A stretch of 64,000 nucleotides of DNA, taken from positions 6,200,001-6,264,000 of the forward strand of contig NZ_CP028369.1 in the NCBI RefSeq assembly GCF_003032475.1, given 5' to 3'. The stretch comes from Streptomyces sp. P3. GTDB taxonomy: Bacteria > Actinomycetota > Actinomycetes > Streptomycetales > Streptomycetaceae. The position numbers were made by a program, and so were the translations under genes. The notes beneath the pieces were generated by a model. The model worked only from the letters and a program-made list of their open reading frames with translations, had not been told where the DNA came from and made no database searches. Positions 9,013 through 20,200 of the stretch are shown piece after piece. The number at the start of each line of letters is the position of its first letter. Within the stretch, counting starts at the first letter, position 1.

Positions 9013-12000
9013 GTGGCGACTTACGGGGGGCGTTTCGGGGTGCGCCCGGGGAGTGCCACGCTCGTCCTGGCGAGGGCACGAGCCCATCGGGCGCTGATCA
9101 CGGCCGCGCTCGTCACCGTCCTGCTCACCACGTCCGTGCTGGCGGCCTTGGCCGCCTACTCGGCCGCGATGGGCGACGCGGCCCTGCGCCATTCGCTGGC
9201 CGGGCCACGCAACGCCGCCGACGCCGCGCTGGTCGTCACGGCCGAGGTGGCGGCCGACGACCGCCGCGCCGCCGACACCGCCGTGCGCGACGGCGCCCGC
9301 CGTACCTTCGACGGACTGCCGGTGACCGTGCGGACGCTGGTGCGCTCCGGCCCGTACGCCCTGCCCGCGACCACCAGGACGGCAGCCGCCCGGCCCGGCG
9401 ACAAAGCCGACCTCACACACTTCGCGACGCTCGACTCCACCCGGGTGCGGTTCAGCGAGGGACGGCCCCCGCGCGCGGGCACCCACGACGTCGAGGTGGC
9501 GCTGCCCGAGACCGCCGCACGGCGGCTTCGGCTCGCGCCGGGCGCCCGCCTCACCGTCACCGACCGGCTCGGCGGGCCGTCCGTACCGATCGCCGTCACC
9601 GGCGTGTACCGGCCCGCCGACCCTGCCTCCCCCTATTGGCTGACAGACGAACTGGGCGGCCGGGGCGTACGACGGACGTCCGACTTCACCACCTACGGAC
9701 CCCTCCTGACGGCGCCCTCCGTGGTCACCGGCGGCCGGGTGAGCGAGGGACCGTCCGCGTGGCTCGCCTCCGCCGACTTCACCCGCTTCACCGCCGACCG
9801 CATCGACGCCCTGCGCACCTCCGCGCGCACCGGGCCGGCCGCCCTGCTCAAGCTGCGCACCAGGGACGGCGGCGAAGGCGGGACGACCGCGAGCACCGCT
9901 CTGCCCGAAGTCCTCGACCGCGTCGAGCGCTCCCTGCTCGTCTCCCGCTCCACCCTCCTGATCGTCGCCCTCCAACTCGCGCTGCTCGCGGCCTGCGCGC
10001 TGCTGCTCGTGGCCCGGCTGCTCGCCGCCGAACGCACCACCGAGACCCGGCTGCTGCGCGCCCGCGGTGCCTCCCGCGCCGCCCTCGCCCGCCTCGCCGC
10101 CCTGGAGGCGCTGCTGCTGGCCGGGCCCGCGCTGCTCATCGCCCCGCTGCTGGCAGGCCCGCTGACCCGGCTGCTCGCCGGACACGGGGCGCCGGCCCGG
10201 ATCGGGCTGGAGCTCGAGGCGCCGGCCGGCGGACGGCCCGCGGTGTGGCTGACAGCGGCCGCGGTGGCGCTGGGGTGCGCGCTGGCGGTGACCCTGCCGG
10301 CGGTCGCGTCCACCGGGTTCCGCACGTTGCGCGCCCGCCCTCTGCCCGCTCGGCTGCGGGCCGGCGCGGATCTGGGGCTGACGGCGGTGGCCGGGGTCGC
10401 CTTCTGGCAACTGAACCGCCGTACGTCGGGCGCGGTGAGCGCGGACACGGCCGGCGCCCTGGGCATCGACCCGCTGCTGGTCACCGCGCCCGCCCTCGCG
10501 CTGCTGGCCGGCGCCGTCCTGACCCTGCGTCTGCTGCCGCCCGCCGCGCGCCTCGCCGAACGCCGGGCGGCGGGCGGGCGGGGGCTGGCCGTGGCGCTGG
10601 CCGGCTGGCAGCTCAGCCGCCGACCGGGGCACGGCGCCGGACCCGTACTGCTGCTCGTGCCGGCCGTCGCGCTCGGCGTGCTGGCGATCGGCCAGGGCTC
10701 CTCCCTGGGGCGCTCGCAGGACGACCAGGCCGACTTCGCGGCAGGCGCGCCGGTACGCATCCTGGGCACCGGCGGCGGCGAGCTCGGCCTCACACAGGAG
10801 TACGCGGCCGTGCCGCATGTGAGCGAAGCCGCCCCCGCCGTGCGGACGACGCTGCCGCTGTCCGGCGACCGCACGGCGACGGTGCTGGCGCTGGACACCG
10901 CGCACGCGGCGGACACCGTCCTGATGCGCCCCGACCTCGCGCCCGCCCCGATGAACGGGCTGCTGGCGGGGCTGGGACCGGCGGGCGAGTCGGCGGGCGC
11001 ACGCGTACCCGCCGGGGCGACCCGGATCACGCTGACGGCGACCCTGCTCAGTTCGGTGCCGGGCACGCAGAGCGCGGCGACCGTGACCCAGACGCTGGAG
11101 GACGACCACGGCGTCCCCTACCCGCTGCCGTCCGGCAGCCTCCCCGCCGACGCCCGCCCGCACACACTCTCGGTCGAACTGCCCAGCGGCCACGGACCGT
11201 TGAAACTCACCGGGGTACGGCTCGTGCTGCCCGTGCCGTCGAACCGTGCGGAACAGCACACCCTGACCCTCGACGCCCTGACCGCGACGACCGCCACCGG
11301 CACGGCACAACGGGTGCCCCTGCCGGCGGCGCCCTGGACGGTGGCCTCCAGCACCGACGGGCAGGGCTCGGCAGACGCCGGAACCACGCCCGCCCGCCCG
11401 GCCGTCCGCCCCGCCGCACACCCGACCGCGGTGTACGGCACGGGCTACGTTCCCTCCGGTCAGCCCTGGCTCAGCCCGTCGCTGACGCTGCGCATGCAGG
11501 TGACACAGCCCCGGACCACCATGGTGGCCGCCCTCGCCACGGACCGTTTCCTCGCCTCCGCCGGCGCCCGCCCCGGCCAGACCATGGACATCGTCGTGGA
11601 GGGGCAGAACGTGCCCGTGCGGATCGTGCGCGCCCTACGGCAGCTGCCGACGGCCCAGGGCGAGGAGGGAGACGGCGACGGCGGTGCCCTGCTCGTCGAT
11701 CTGTCCGCCGTGAACCGGGTCCTCCAGGCACGCTACGGGCTCGCCCTCGCGCCCGCCGAGTGGTGGCTGCGGCCGGACTCGTCCTCGCACGGTGCGGACG
11801 TCGCCACCGCCCTGCGCGCCCGGCCCGACCTCGATCCCGAGCAGATCGTCGTGCGCGACGAGATCGCCGCCGAACTGCGCGACGATCCGTTCGGCGCGGG
11901 CCCGGAGGCCGCGTTCACCGCGGCGGCCGCCGCGGCGGCGATGCTCGCCGCGCTCGGTTTCGCGGTGAGCGCGGCCGGGGCGCTGCGGGAGCGGAACGCC

Positions 12001-12315
12001 GAGTTCGCGATGCTGCGCGCCCTGGGCGCCCCGCCTGGCCGGCTGGCCCGTGCCGTCGCCGGCGAGCAGAGCGTCCTGGTCGCGCTGGCGCTGGCCGTGG
12101 GTACCGGCCTGGGCCTCGCCCTGACCCGTGCGGTGCTGCCGCTCATCGTGCTGACCGGCGAAGCCACCCACCCCGTTCCGGATCTGCTCGTGGTGCTGCC
12201 GCCGCTGCGGGTGGCGGCCCTGGTGGCGGCGGTGGCCGCCGTCCCGGTCGTCGTGGTGGCGCTGCCGGCGGTGCGACGGGCCGATCCGGTGCGGGTGCTG
12301 CGGGAGGGGGAGTGA
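9013..12315 (+). CDS. FtsX/MacB-type ABC permease, very large
   Basis: A 1100-residue membrane protein. It opens with a transmembrane segment (residues about 35-60), a large extracytoplasmic domain, an FtsX-type helix block (VALQLALLAACALLLVARLL and following), a second extracytoplasmic domain of about 400 residues, and a C-terminal FtsX block containing the typical LRERNAEFAMLRALGAPPGRL coupling region. GTG at 9013 is chosen because GGGGGAG lies five bases upstream; the frame is open further upstream but without a signal. It overlaps the next permease by four bases (GTGA). The partner ATPase is probably at 15352. Such systems move lipids, lipoproteins or peptides; the substrate is unknown. 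Confidence 0.85.
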   Translation: MATYGGRFGVRPGSATLVLARARAHRALITAALVTVLLTTSVLAALAAYSAAMGDAALRHSLAGPRNAADAALVVTAEVAADDRRAADTAVRDGARRTFDGLPVTVRTLVRSGPYALPATTRTAAARPGDKADLTHFATLDSTRVRFSEGRPPRAGTHDVEVALPETAARRLRLAPGARLTVTDRLGGPSVPIAVTGVYRPADPASPYWLTDELGGRGVRRTSDFTTYGPLLTAPSVVTGGRVSEGPSAWLASADFTRFTADRIDALRTSARTGPAALLKLRTRDGGEGGTTASTALPEVLDRVERSLLVSRSTLLIVALQLALLAACALLLVARLLAAERTTETRLLRARGASRAALARLAALEALLLAGPALLIAPLLAGPLTRLLAGHGAPARIGLELEAPAGGRPAVWLTAAAVALGCALAVTLPAVASTGFRTLRARPLPARLRAGADLGLTAVAGVAFWQLNRRTSGAVSADTAGALGIDPLLVTAPALALLAGAVLTLRLLPPAARLAERRAAGGRGLAVALAGWQLSRRPGHGAGPVLLLVPAVALGVLAIGQGSSLGRSQDDQADFAAGAPVRILGTGGGELGLTQEYAAVPHVSEAAPAVRTTLPLSGDRTATVLALDTAHAADTVLMRPDLAPAPMNGLLAGLGPAGESAGARVPAGATRITLTATLLSSVPGTQSAATVTQTLEDDHGVPYPLPSGSLPADARPHTLSVELPSGHGPLKLTGVRLVLPVPSNRAEQHTLTLDALTATTATGTAQRVPLPAAPWTVASSTDGQGSADAGTTPARPAVRPAAHPTAVYGTGYVPSGQPWLSPSLTLRMQVTQPRTTMVAALATDRFLASAGARPGQTMDIVVEGQNVPVRIVRALRQLPTAQGEEGDGDGGALLVDLSAVNRVLQARYGLALAPAEWWLRPDSSSHGADVATALRARPDLDPEQIVVRDEIAAELRDDPFGAGPEAAFTAAAAAAAMLAALGFAVSAAGALRERNAEFAMLRALGAPPGRLARAVAGEQSVLVALALAVGTGLGLALTRAVLPLIVLTGEATHPVPDLLVVLPPLRVAALVAAVAAVPVVVVALPAVRRADPVRVLREGE

Positions 12316-15077
12316 ACACGGTGATCCCGTTCAGGCGTGGGACGCTCGTCGCCGCCCCGTGGGTCCGCACCCGCCTGCGGTCCGCGCCCGGTGCCGCTCT
12401 CGCCCTCGCGCTGCTGGTGGCGGTGACCGCCTGCCTGGCCGCCGCGTTCCCGCGCGCACTGGAGCGGTACGAGGACGCGGGCCTGCGCCACTCCGTCGAT
12501 CAGGTGCCCCACCTCCGGAGCGTCGTCACGCTGTCCGCCCCGGCGCCGCTGCCGAACCTGCCGCAGGAACAACGCGAGCAGGCACTGCGCCCTGCCACCG
12601 TGAAGCGCCACTACGACAGCATCCTCGGCACGGTCCGGCGTCCCCTCGTCCCCGACCCGGGCCAGTCGTCGTACGGCGTGGCCACCTCCACCAACCAGGC
12701 GGTGCCCGAGCCCTGGCTGCCCCGGCCGAGCGGGCTGCCCGCCCGGGTCGCCCTCGTCGCACAGGCCGGTCTGGCCGACCACGCCCGGCTGAGCGAGGGC
12801 CGTCCGCCGCGCGCGTCCGGCACGGTCACCGCGACGACGCCCGAGGTCGAGGCGGCGGTCAGCGCGGACACCGCCAGGAGCCTGCGCATCAAGGTGGGGT
12901 CGGTCCTGCACGTCCCCGGCGCGGGACGGGACACGCTCGCCGTCCGGATCACCGGCATCGTCGAACCGCGCGACCGGGAAGGCGCCTACTGGGCGACCGA
13001 CATCCTGCTGCGCACGCCCGTTCTGATGCGGGTGTCGCCCGTCGACCCGGAGTCGCCCCGGTACTGGCTCGGCGCCCTGCTGCTGCCGCCCGAGGCCGCT
13101 CCCGCGCTGCTGGGCACCGAAGGGCGACCCTACCGCTACTGGCGGCTGGCCCCCGACCCGCACACCCTGCGCCACCGTGACCTGGGCGCGCTCAAGTCCG
13201 CACTCGCCGCACTGGTGTCGGGCCCCGGTCTCCAGCAGATACGCACGGCCACCGACCCCCTCACGGACGCCGACACCCGCCTCGACGACGTTCTCGACTC
13301 CTACGCCCGCCTGCACGCCGGCGTTTCCCCGCTGATCGCGGTCGCGGCGTTCGGCGGCGGTACGGTCGCCGCCGTAGTCCTGGCGCTGGCGGGCGGTCTG
13401 GCCGCCGACCGCCGCCGCACCGAACTGGCCCTGCTGCGCGCTCGCGGCGCCTCGTCGGCCGGCCTCGCGGGCCGCCTGCTCGCGGAGACGGCGGTGGTCG
13501 CCGTCCCGGCCGGCGCGCTCGGCCTGGCCGTGGCGATGCGGGCCCTTCCCGGGGCGCGCACCCTGCCCGCCGTACTGGCCGCCCTCGCGGTCACGGTGTT
13601 CGCCTGTGTCGCCCTCCCCCTGCGCGCCGCGGCCGCCCACCGGCTCGTCCGCATTCCCGTCCTCCGCGAGGACGTGACGTCCGTACGACCGTCCCGGCGA
13701 CGCACGGTCGCGGAGCTGACGCTGGCGGCGGTGGCCGTCGGCGCGGTGGTGACCCTGCGCCGGCAGGGGACGTCCGGCGGCTCCGGCGACCAGCTGATCT
13801 CGGCGGCACCCGTGCTGGTGGGAGTGATCGCCGCGCTGCTGCTGGTCCGCCTCTACCCCCTTCCGCTGCGCGGCCTGGCAGGCCCGGCCGGGCGGCTGCG
13901 TGGGGTGGTGGGCCATCTGGCCCTGGCTCGGGCCGGCCGCGGTTCCGCGTCCGCCGTACTGCCGTTGCTCGCCCTGCTCACCGCCCTGACCACGGCCTCG
14001 TTCGGCGGCTCGGTCCTGGCCGGCATCGGCGAGACCAGGGACCACACGGCGCTCCTCGCCGTCGGGGCCGACGCCCGGCTGGAGTCGACCGTCGGTCCAC
14101 TGCCCTCGGGCCTGGCCGAACGGGTGCGCCGGGTCTCCGGCGTGCGGGACGTGGCCGCGGTGAGCATCGCGTACCAGGCGAAGCCGAACGACGGGCGCCA
14201 GGCAGTGCCGGTGGTGGGCGTGGATCCCGGCGGCTATGCGGAGCTGACGAGAAGGACGGGGCTCGGCGCCTTCGCCGAAGCGGCGGTGAGGAAGGGCCGG
14301 GGCGGGTCGGGGGCCGGCGCCGCGCTGCCCGCCGTGGCCTCCCCACGCGTGGCGGAAGCCCAGGGTTCGTCCCCGTTCCCCGTCACCATGGAGGACGGCA
14401 GCAGTGTCACCGTCCGCATCGTTCTCGTCCGGGACGTCACTCCGGCCGTGCCGGGCGCCGACTTCCTGGTGGTGGACCGCGCGGGCCTCGGCGCCACGGC
14501 GGCCGAGCCGACGACGCTGCTGGCGACGGGCCCGGAAGCGGACGGCCGTGCGCTGCGCGAGGCGGCCGGGGACGCGGTGTCGGTCCGGCTCCGCGCCGAC
14601 GAGAGGGCCCGGTACGTCGACTCGCCCCTCCAGTCCGGAGCCGAGCACCTCTACACTGCGGCGGTGGCGGCAGGCGCCGGCTATGCCGTGCTCGCGCTGC
14701 TCCTGTCACTCCTGCGCGCCGCTCCCGAACGCGTCGCGCTGCTCGCCCGGCTCCGCACCATGGGCCTCACCCGTGCGCAGGGCCGCCGCCTGCTCGTCCT
14801 GGAGTCCCTGCCCCAGGCCCTGCTCGCCGCGGCCGGCGGTGCCCTGACCGGCTGGTGCGCGATCCGCCTGCTCGCCCCCGGCATGGACCTGACCGCGGTG
14901 GCGCTACCGCCCGCGGCCGCTCCCGTGGAGCAGAGCCGGCTGTCGACCGACCCCTGGTCGCTGACGGTGCCCACGCTGAGTGTCGTGGTGATGACGGTGG
15001 GCGTCGCCGCGGTACAGGCGTGGTGGGCGGGGAGGAGGGGAGCGGTGCGGGAGTTGAGAGCGGGTGACACCAGGTGA
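12312..15077 (+). CDS. FtsX/MacB-type ABC permease, second subunit
   Basis: A 921-residue protein that starts at a GTG overlapping the stop of the previous gene. Residues 20-45 form the first membrane helix (GAALALALLVAVTACLAAAF). An extracytoplasmic domain of about 270 residues follows, then FtsX helices with the LALLRARGASSAGL coupling motif near residue 360, a further extracytoplasmic domain, and a final helix block ending in ARLRTMGLTRAQGRRLL and two helices. The layout is parallel to the upstream permease, so the two probably form a heterodimer. Confidence 0.85.
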   Translation: MNTVIPFRRGTLVAAPWVRTRLRSAPGAALALALLVAVTACLAAAFPRALERYEDAGLRHSVDQVPHLRSVVTLSAPAPLPNLPQEQREQALRPATVKRHYDSILGTVRRPLVPDPGQSSYGVATSTNQAVPEPWLPRPSGLPARVALVAQAGLADHARLSEGRPPRASGTVTATTPEVEAAVSADTARSLRIKVGSVLHVPGAGRDTLAVRITGIVEPRDREGAYWATDILLRTPVLMRVSPVDPESPRYWLGALLLPPEAAPALLGTEGRPYRYWRLAPDPHTLRHRDLGALKSALAALVSGPGLQQIRTATDPLTDADTRLDDVLDSYARLHAGVSPLIAVAAFGGGTVAAVVLALAGGLAADRRRTELALLRARGASSAGLAGRLLAETAVVAVPAGALGLAVAMRALPGARTLPAVLAALAVTVFACVALPLRAAAAHRLVRIPVLREDVTSVRPSRRRTVAELTLAAVAVGAVVTLRRQGTSGGSGDQLISAAPVLVGVIAALLLVRLYPLPLRGLAGPAGRLRGVVGHLALARAGRGSASAVLPLLALLTALTTASFGGSVLAGIGETRDHTALLAVGADARLESTVGPLPSGLAERVRRVSGVRDVAAVSIAYQAKPNDGRQAVPVVGVDPGGYAELTRRTGLGAFAEAAVRKGRGGSGAGAALPAVASPRVAEAQGSSPFPVTMEDGSSVTVRIVLVRDVTPAVPGADFLVVDRAGLGATAAEPTTLLATGPEADGRALREAAGDAVSVRLRADERARYVDSPLQSGAEHLYTAAVAAGAGYAVLALLLSLLRAAPERVALLARLRTMGLTRAQGRRLLVLESLPQALLAAAGGALTGWCAIRLLAPGMDLTAVALPPAAAPVEQSRLSTDPWSLTVPTLSVVVMTVGVAAVQAWWAGRRGAVRELRAGDTR

Positions 15078-15351
15078 GAAGGGCGACGCACACCGTCGTC
15101 GGCGGCCCCGGCCCCGGCCCCGGAATCCGGTGGCCTCGGCACCGGTCCTCGAGGCCCCCGGCGACCCCGGCCCCTGACGCCGGTCGGACCCGGCGGCAGC
15201 GATCCCCGCGTCCGGCCGGGATCCCCGGGGCCCTGGCGCCCGACCCTCGCTGTCTCGGCGGCCCAGGCCGCCACTCCGACGACCCCCGCCCGCACGCGGC
15301 AGCCCCGCGCGCGCACCCGGCGGGCCGCGGCCCCCTCGACCAAGGAGCCCG

Positions 15352-16308
15352 ATGACGACGAATCCCACCCTCGCCGAACTGACCGACAAGGCGACCGCCA
15401 CCCGCGATCGGCCCGCCTACGGCCACGACGCCCTCATCACCTGCGACCGTCTGGTCCGTATCTTCTCGGCGGACGGCGTGGAGGTGCAGGCCCTCCAGGG
15501 TCTCGACCTGCTCGTCCGCGAGGGCGAACTCATGGCCCTGGTGGGCGCCTCGGGCAGCGGCAAGTCCACCCTCATGAACATCCTGGCCGGCCTCGACACC
15601 CCCACTGCCGGGGTGGCCCGGGTGGCCGGCCACGACCTGCTGGCCATGACCGGGAAGGACCGCCTGCACTACCGGCGCAAAGTGGTCGGCTTCATCTGGC
15701 AGCAGACCTCCCGCAACCTGCTGCCGTATCTCACCGCGGCCCAGAACGTCGTCCTGCCCCTCCAGCTGGCGGGCGGGCGGCGCCGCTCCCGGGCCCGCGC
15801 CGAACGTGCCCTGGAGCTGCTGGAGTTGCTCCAGGTCGCCGACTGCCGGGACCGCCGCCCACAGGAGATGTCCGGCGGTCAGCAGCAGCGGGTCGCGATC
15901 GCCGTGGCCCTCGCCTGCGACCCGGCGGTACTGCTCGCCGACGAACCCACCGGCGAGCTGGACTCCCACACCGCCCAGCAGATCTTCGCCGCGTTCCGCA
16001 CGGCGAACGAGGAGCTGGGCACCACGATCGTCATCGTCACCCACGACCGCGCCGTTGCCACCGAGGTCCGTCGCACGGTCGCCATCCGCGACGGCCGCAC
16101 CTCCACGGAGGTCCTGCGCCGCAGCGAGGTCGACGAGAGCACCGGCCACGAGACGTTGGTGGCCCGCGAGTACGCGATGCTCGACCGGGCCGGCCGCCTC
16201 CAGCTGCCTGCCGAGTACACGAGGACCCTGGGCATGCGTGACCGGGTGGCGCTGGATCTGGAGGAGGACCACATCACCGTTTGGCCGGACGACAGCGGGC
16301 ACAGCTGA
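15352..16308 (+). CDS. ABC transporter ATPase with AbrB-like C-terminal tail
   Basis: A 318-residue LolD/MacB-type ATPase: Walker A GASGSGKST, Q-loop WQQTSRN, signature MSGGQQQRVAIA, Walker B AVLLADEPTGELD, switch His in VTHDRA. After the ATPase domain (to about residue 240) there is a roughly 60-residue extension with a strand pattern LQLPAEYTRTLGMRDRVALD resembling a single AbrB/SpoVT-type swapped-hairpin domain. It lies 274 bp after the FtsX pair on the same strand and is their likely energiser. The 274-bp gap holds only proline/arginine-rich open frames that I do not believe are genes. Confidence 0.88.
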   Translation: MTTNPTLAELTDKATATRDRPAYGHDALITCDRLVRIFSADGVEVQALQGLDLLVREGELMALVGASGSGKSTLMNILAGLDTPTAGVARVAGHDLLAMTGKDRLHYRRKVVGFIWQQTSRNLLPYLTAAQNVVLPLQLAGGRRRSRARAERALELLELLQVADCRDRRPQEMSGGQQQRVAIAVALACDPAVLLADEPTGELDSHTAQQIFAAFRTANEELGTTIVIVTHDRAVATEVRRTVAIRDGRTSTEVLRRSEVDESTGHETLVAREYAMLDRAGRLQLPAEYTRTLGMRDRVALDLEEDHITVWPDDSGHS

Positions 16309-16404
16309 TCGCCGGTTCTGACCGGACAGCGGGCGCGCGGGCGGCTCGCCGCACCACCGCGCCGGTGGCGACCAGGACGACGACGGTGCCCGCACGGCGG
16401 CCCG

Positions 16405-17130
16405 TCACATGACGGGTGACGACTCGGCCTGCTCCCTCGTCGCGTCCCGTATCTCCCCGTCGCGCAGTTCCAGCACCCGGTCGGCCAGGTCGAGCAGCGT
16501 CGCGTCGTGCGTGGCCACCAGCGCGGTGACGTGCTCGCTGCGCACCACCGCCCGCAGCAGCTCCATCACCGCATGGCCGGTCTCCGCGTCCAGCTGGCCG
16601 GTGGGCTCGTCGGCGATCAGCAACGAGGGGTTGTTGGCCAGGGCGCGGGCGATGGCGACCCGCTGCTGCTGGCCACCGGAGAGCTCGCCGGGCCGCTGGG
16701 CCGCGTGGTCGGCGAGGCCCACCAGGGACAGCAGCAGCTCGACCCGCTCCTCACGCTCCCGTACCTCGGTCCGGCGCATGCGCATCGGCACACCCACGTT
16801 CTCCGCCGCCGTCAGGATCGGGATGAGGCCGAAGGACTGGAACACGAAGCCGACCCGGTCCCGCCGCAGCGCCAGCAGGCCGTCCTCGCCGAGCTCCGAA
16901 AGGTCGAGACCGTCCACGGTGACACGCCCCCGGTCCGGTGTGTCGAGGCCGCCGACGATGTTCAGCAGAGTGGTCTTCCCGGAGCCCGACCGCCCTTTGA
17001 GCGCGACGATCTCCCCGCGCGGGATGTCGAACGACACACCGCGCAGGGCATGGACGGCGGCGGCCCCCTGGCCGTACGACTTGTGGACGTTCTCGACGCG
17101 CACCATGGTCTCGGCGACGACCCGGCTCAT
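16405..17130 (-). CDS. ABC transporter ATPase (LolD/MacB type)
   Basis: A 241-residue ATPase: Walker A GRSGSGKTT, Q-loop QSFGLIP, signature LSGGQQQRVAIA, Walker B LLIADEPTGQLD, switch His in VATHDA. It is convergent with the ATPase at 15352 and lies beside the same FtsX permeases, so the system may use two different ATPases as a heterodimer, or one of them may serve a distant permease. ATG at 17130 has AGGGAGA upstream; an internal ATG nine codons later is the alternative start. Confidence 0.88.
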   Translation of the reverse strand: MSRVVAETMVRVENVHKSYGQGAAAVHALRGVSFDIPRGEIVALKGRSGSGKTTLLNIVGGLDTPDRGRVTVDGLDLSELGEDGLLALRRDRVGFVFQSFGLIPILTAAENVGVPMRMRRTEVREREERVELLLSLVGLADHAAQRPGELSGGQQQRVAIARALANNPSLLIADEPTGQLDAETGHAVMELLRAVVRSEHVTALVATHDATLLDLADRVLELRDGEIRDATREQAESSPVM

Positions 17131-17287
17131 GTGTTCTCCCTTGATCCCCTGTGGGCGCCAGTATCGCCGCGTTCCGCCCGGCCCTCAACGCGGTGGGACG
17201 TCGGACGATGTTCTGTGACGGTCGACCAGGAAGCACGCGACAGTGCCCGGCCCTCGCACGCGCCGCCTCGTCGCTACGCCGTTCCTC

Positions 17288-20200
17288 TCATCGCACCTCT
17301 CTCGCGTACGGCGCGACGGCGATCCGGTCGATCAACGGCGCGTACCGGGAGCGGAGCAGCACGCCGGGGAAGGTGTCCGAGGCGTAGGTGGTGCCGTCGA
17401 AGTCGGGCAGTTCTTCGGAGCGGAAGGTGAGTGTGTTCCGTCCCTTCGCGAGTTCGACGGGGACGGTCAGCTCCCAGAAGTTGTTCTGGTGGAAGGTGTG
17501 CGGGAAGAAGACCCGCCGCGTCTGGCCGCCGTTGACGGTGAGGTCGGCGTGACGGGTGAGCGGGTCCGGGTTGTAGTGGGTGGCCGGGGACTGTTCGGGG
17601 TTGGCGTAGCGGATGCGCAGTGCGTGCAGGCCCGGCTGGTCCGCGGTGACGGTGAACGTGGCGGTGTTGCCGTTGCCCGGGTCGCCGCCGATGCCGCTGA
17701 TCGCGGTGCCGCCGGTGGCCAGGGAGAGGGGACTGAGGGCGGCCGATCCGGTGAGCGCGGCGTCCTGGGCCTCGTACGTGCGCGTCCTGAGGGTGCCCTC
17801 GGTCGGGGTGACCGTGAGGCGGTCGACGAGGGTGATGCCCGAACCGCCGCTCACCGTCACCTTGTTGACGCCGCCGGAGAGGGAGACGGCGGCGCTGTTC
17901 TTGCGCTTGCCCAGACGCAGGACGTCCTGGCCGTTGACGGAGACACGGCCGTCCGTGCCGGCGAGGGTGTCGATCGTGAGGGTCGCTTCGCGGTCGGCGG
18001 GGGAGTAGACCCAGAAGGTGGCGGTTCCCTTCTTCGGCAGCCGGGCGGCGCCCGAGCCGGTGGCCGCCGGCTCGGGCAGGTCGTAGACGGGGCGCGCCCC
18101 GCCGCCGAGCCAGGCCAGTTCACCCTCGTACACCTGCGTGTGGGCGGAGGCGTCCGGCAGGGACAGGGTCAGCCGGTCCACGATGGCGTCGCCCTTGGTG
18201 GCGCGCTTGCCGTCGAGGCTCCTCGCGGCGAGCGTCAGGGTGTGCTTGCCCTTGGTGAGCCTGACCTCGGTGTCGCTGTGGTCCCACACCACCCACTTGT
18301 AGCCGAGCGGCAGGTACAGCTCCTGCTCGCCGGCCGCAGCGCCGTCCACCCGCAGGAACACGTTGGTGGGACCCTGCTCCTGGACCTTGTCGAAGGTGTT
18401 GAGGGAGTTGGCGAAGACGCTCAGGTCGTAGCTGCCGTCTTCGGGCACGTCCACGGTGAAGTCGAGCGTGACGTCCGAGCCGGTGCGCAGGCCGCCCACG
18501 TCGTAGCCGCCGGACGTGTAGAACTTCGACACGTCGCCCGTCGACCCCTCGGGGCCGTTCTTCGAGTAGCCGGAGCCGGTGTGTGCGGCGTCCTCGGCCT
18601 CGTACGAGCCCTGCCAGCGCACGGGTGCGGACTGTACGTCCTTCGCCGTGCCGGCCGGGCTGAGAACGATCTCGTACGCCGAGGACTCCTTGAGCGCAGG
18701 CAGTGTTCCGTCGCCGAAGTCGGCGGACACGCTGCCGTCGGCGCCGACCTCGAGATTCGTTTCCGCGAGCAGCTTCGGGCCGGAGCTGTCGCCGACCTGC
18801 CCGCTCCACTCGATCTCGCGGATCCAGGCGTGGACGCTCGTGCCGAAGACCTTTTCCGGGATGCCGGCGAAGGTGATGTGGCCCTTGCCGGCGGAGCCGC
18901 CGAAGAGCAGCCGGGCCTGCTTCTTCTTCTCGTCGAGGGTGGCGACGCCCTGCATGGTGTAGTTCCGGCCGGGGAACGGCGGGTCGACCGTGACGGTGTG
19001 GCCGCTCATGGAGGCGTAGGAATGCAGCAGCCACCACTGGCCGTTGCCGCGGTTGGACTGGACGGCGGAGTCGGAAAGGTTGCCGTCGATGTTCCAGTAG
19101 GCGATGTCGGCGTCCACCTTGGACTCCTCGATCGCGGAGACCCACTGGATCATCTGGCCGGGGACGGAGGTGTGGTAGTTGAAGGCGTACTCGTTGATGT
19201 TGACGGGGAGTCGGGTGCCCTCACGGTTGGTTCCCTCGAACAGGGCCCGCTCCCACGTCCGGTATTTGGTGACGCCGGCGCGTACGGCATCCGGGTGGCT
19301 CAGTTCGTGCCAGGTGATCACGTCCGGGAGTGTGCCGGCGGCGAGGGTGTGCGTGAGGAAGCCCTTCACCTGGTCGTACAGGATGCTGGTGTTGGGGCCG
19401 GCGATGCGGGCGTCGGGCATCCGGCCCTTGATGAGCCGGTACGAGGAGTCCCAGGCGGCGAGGAAGGCGTCGGGGGAGTTCAGCCAGCTGACCTTGTCGT
19501 AGCTCCACTCACCGGTGCCGAACATGTTGCCCTCGGGCTCGTTGAACGGCACGAAGACGATGTTGTCCTGATACCGCTTCGGCAGCCGGAGCACCTGGTC
19601 GACCTGTTTGGCGATCTTCTCCTCGTACAGCTTGACCTTCTCCGCGGGGGTGGCGCCCGGCCACTCGTACGGGAACCCACGGTGGATGTCGGTCATGTAG
19701 ATGTACACGTCACCGTCGGTGGAGTCGGCCAGTGGCCCGACCACCTCCAGGGCGTCGGCACCCGGATGCTGGGGACCGTCCTGTGCCTTGGTGGAGACGG
19801 TGCGCAGACCCATGCCCTCGATGAGGTTGTTGGTGGGGACGTCGGGTCCGTACACGCCGTAGAGGGTGCCGGAGGCGCCGCCGTGGAAGGCGCCGGTGTC
19901 CGAGCCCAGGTCGACGGTGAGTTCGCCTTCGCGGACCACGGTGACGGTCGCCGTCACCCGGCGCCCGGCCGCCGTGCCTGCCGTCGTGAACGTGCCGGGC
20001 CGGGCGTACTTGTCCGACGGTACGGCGTCCCAGACGATCGGGGTGTCGCGGTCGTAGCCGTCGGAGTAGGTGGAGCGGACCGCTGAGGGGAGGGGCGGGG
20101 CCGTTGCGGCGGTGGTCCGGACCTCGAAGGACGTCCGCGACAGTGCCTGAAGCGTGGGGACGTCACCGACCATACCCGCCACCTGCTCGGCGCTGAGCGC

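Noticed and set aside
8634..15077. 2147-codon plus-strand open frame
   Set aside because: The first two thirds are a shadow of the FtsX gene at 9013; the real gene in this frame begins at GTG 12312.
15074..15355. Small frame between the FtsX permease and ATPase
   Set aside because: Proline/arginine-rich low-complexity translation, no ribosome-binding site, no family resemblance.
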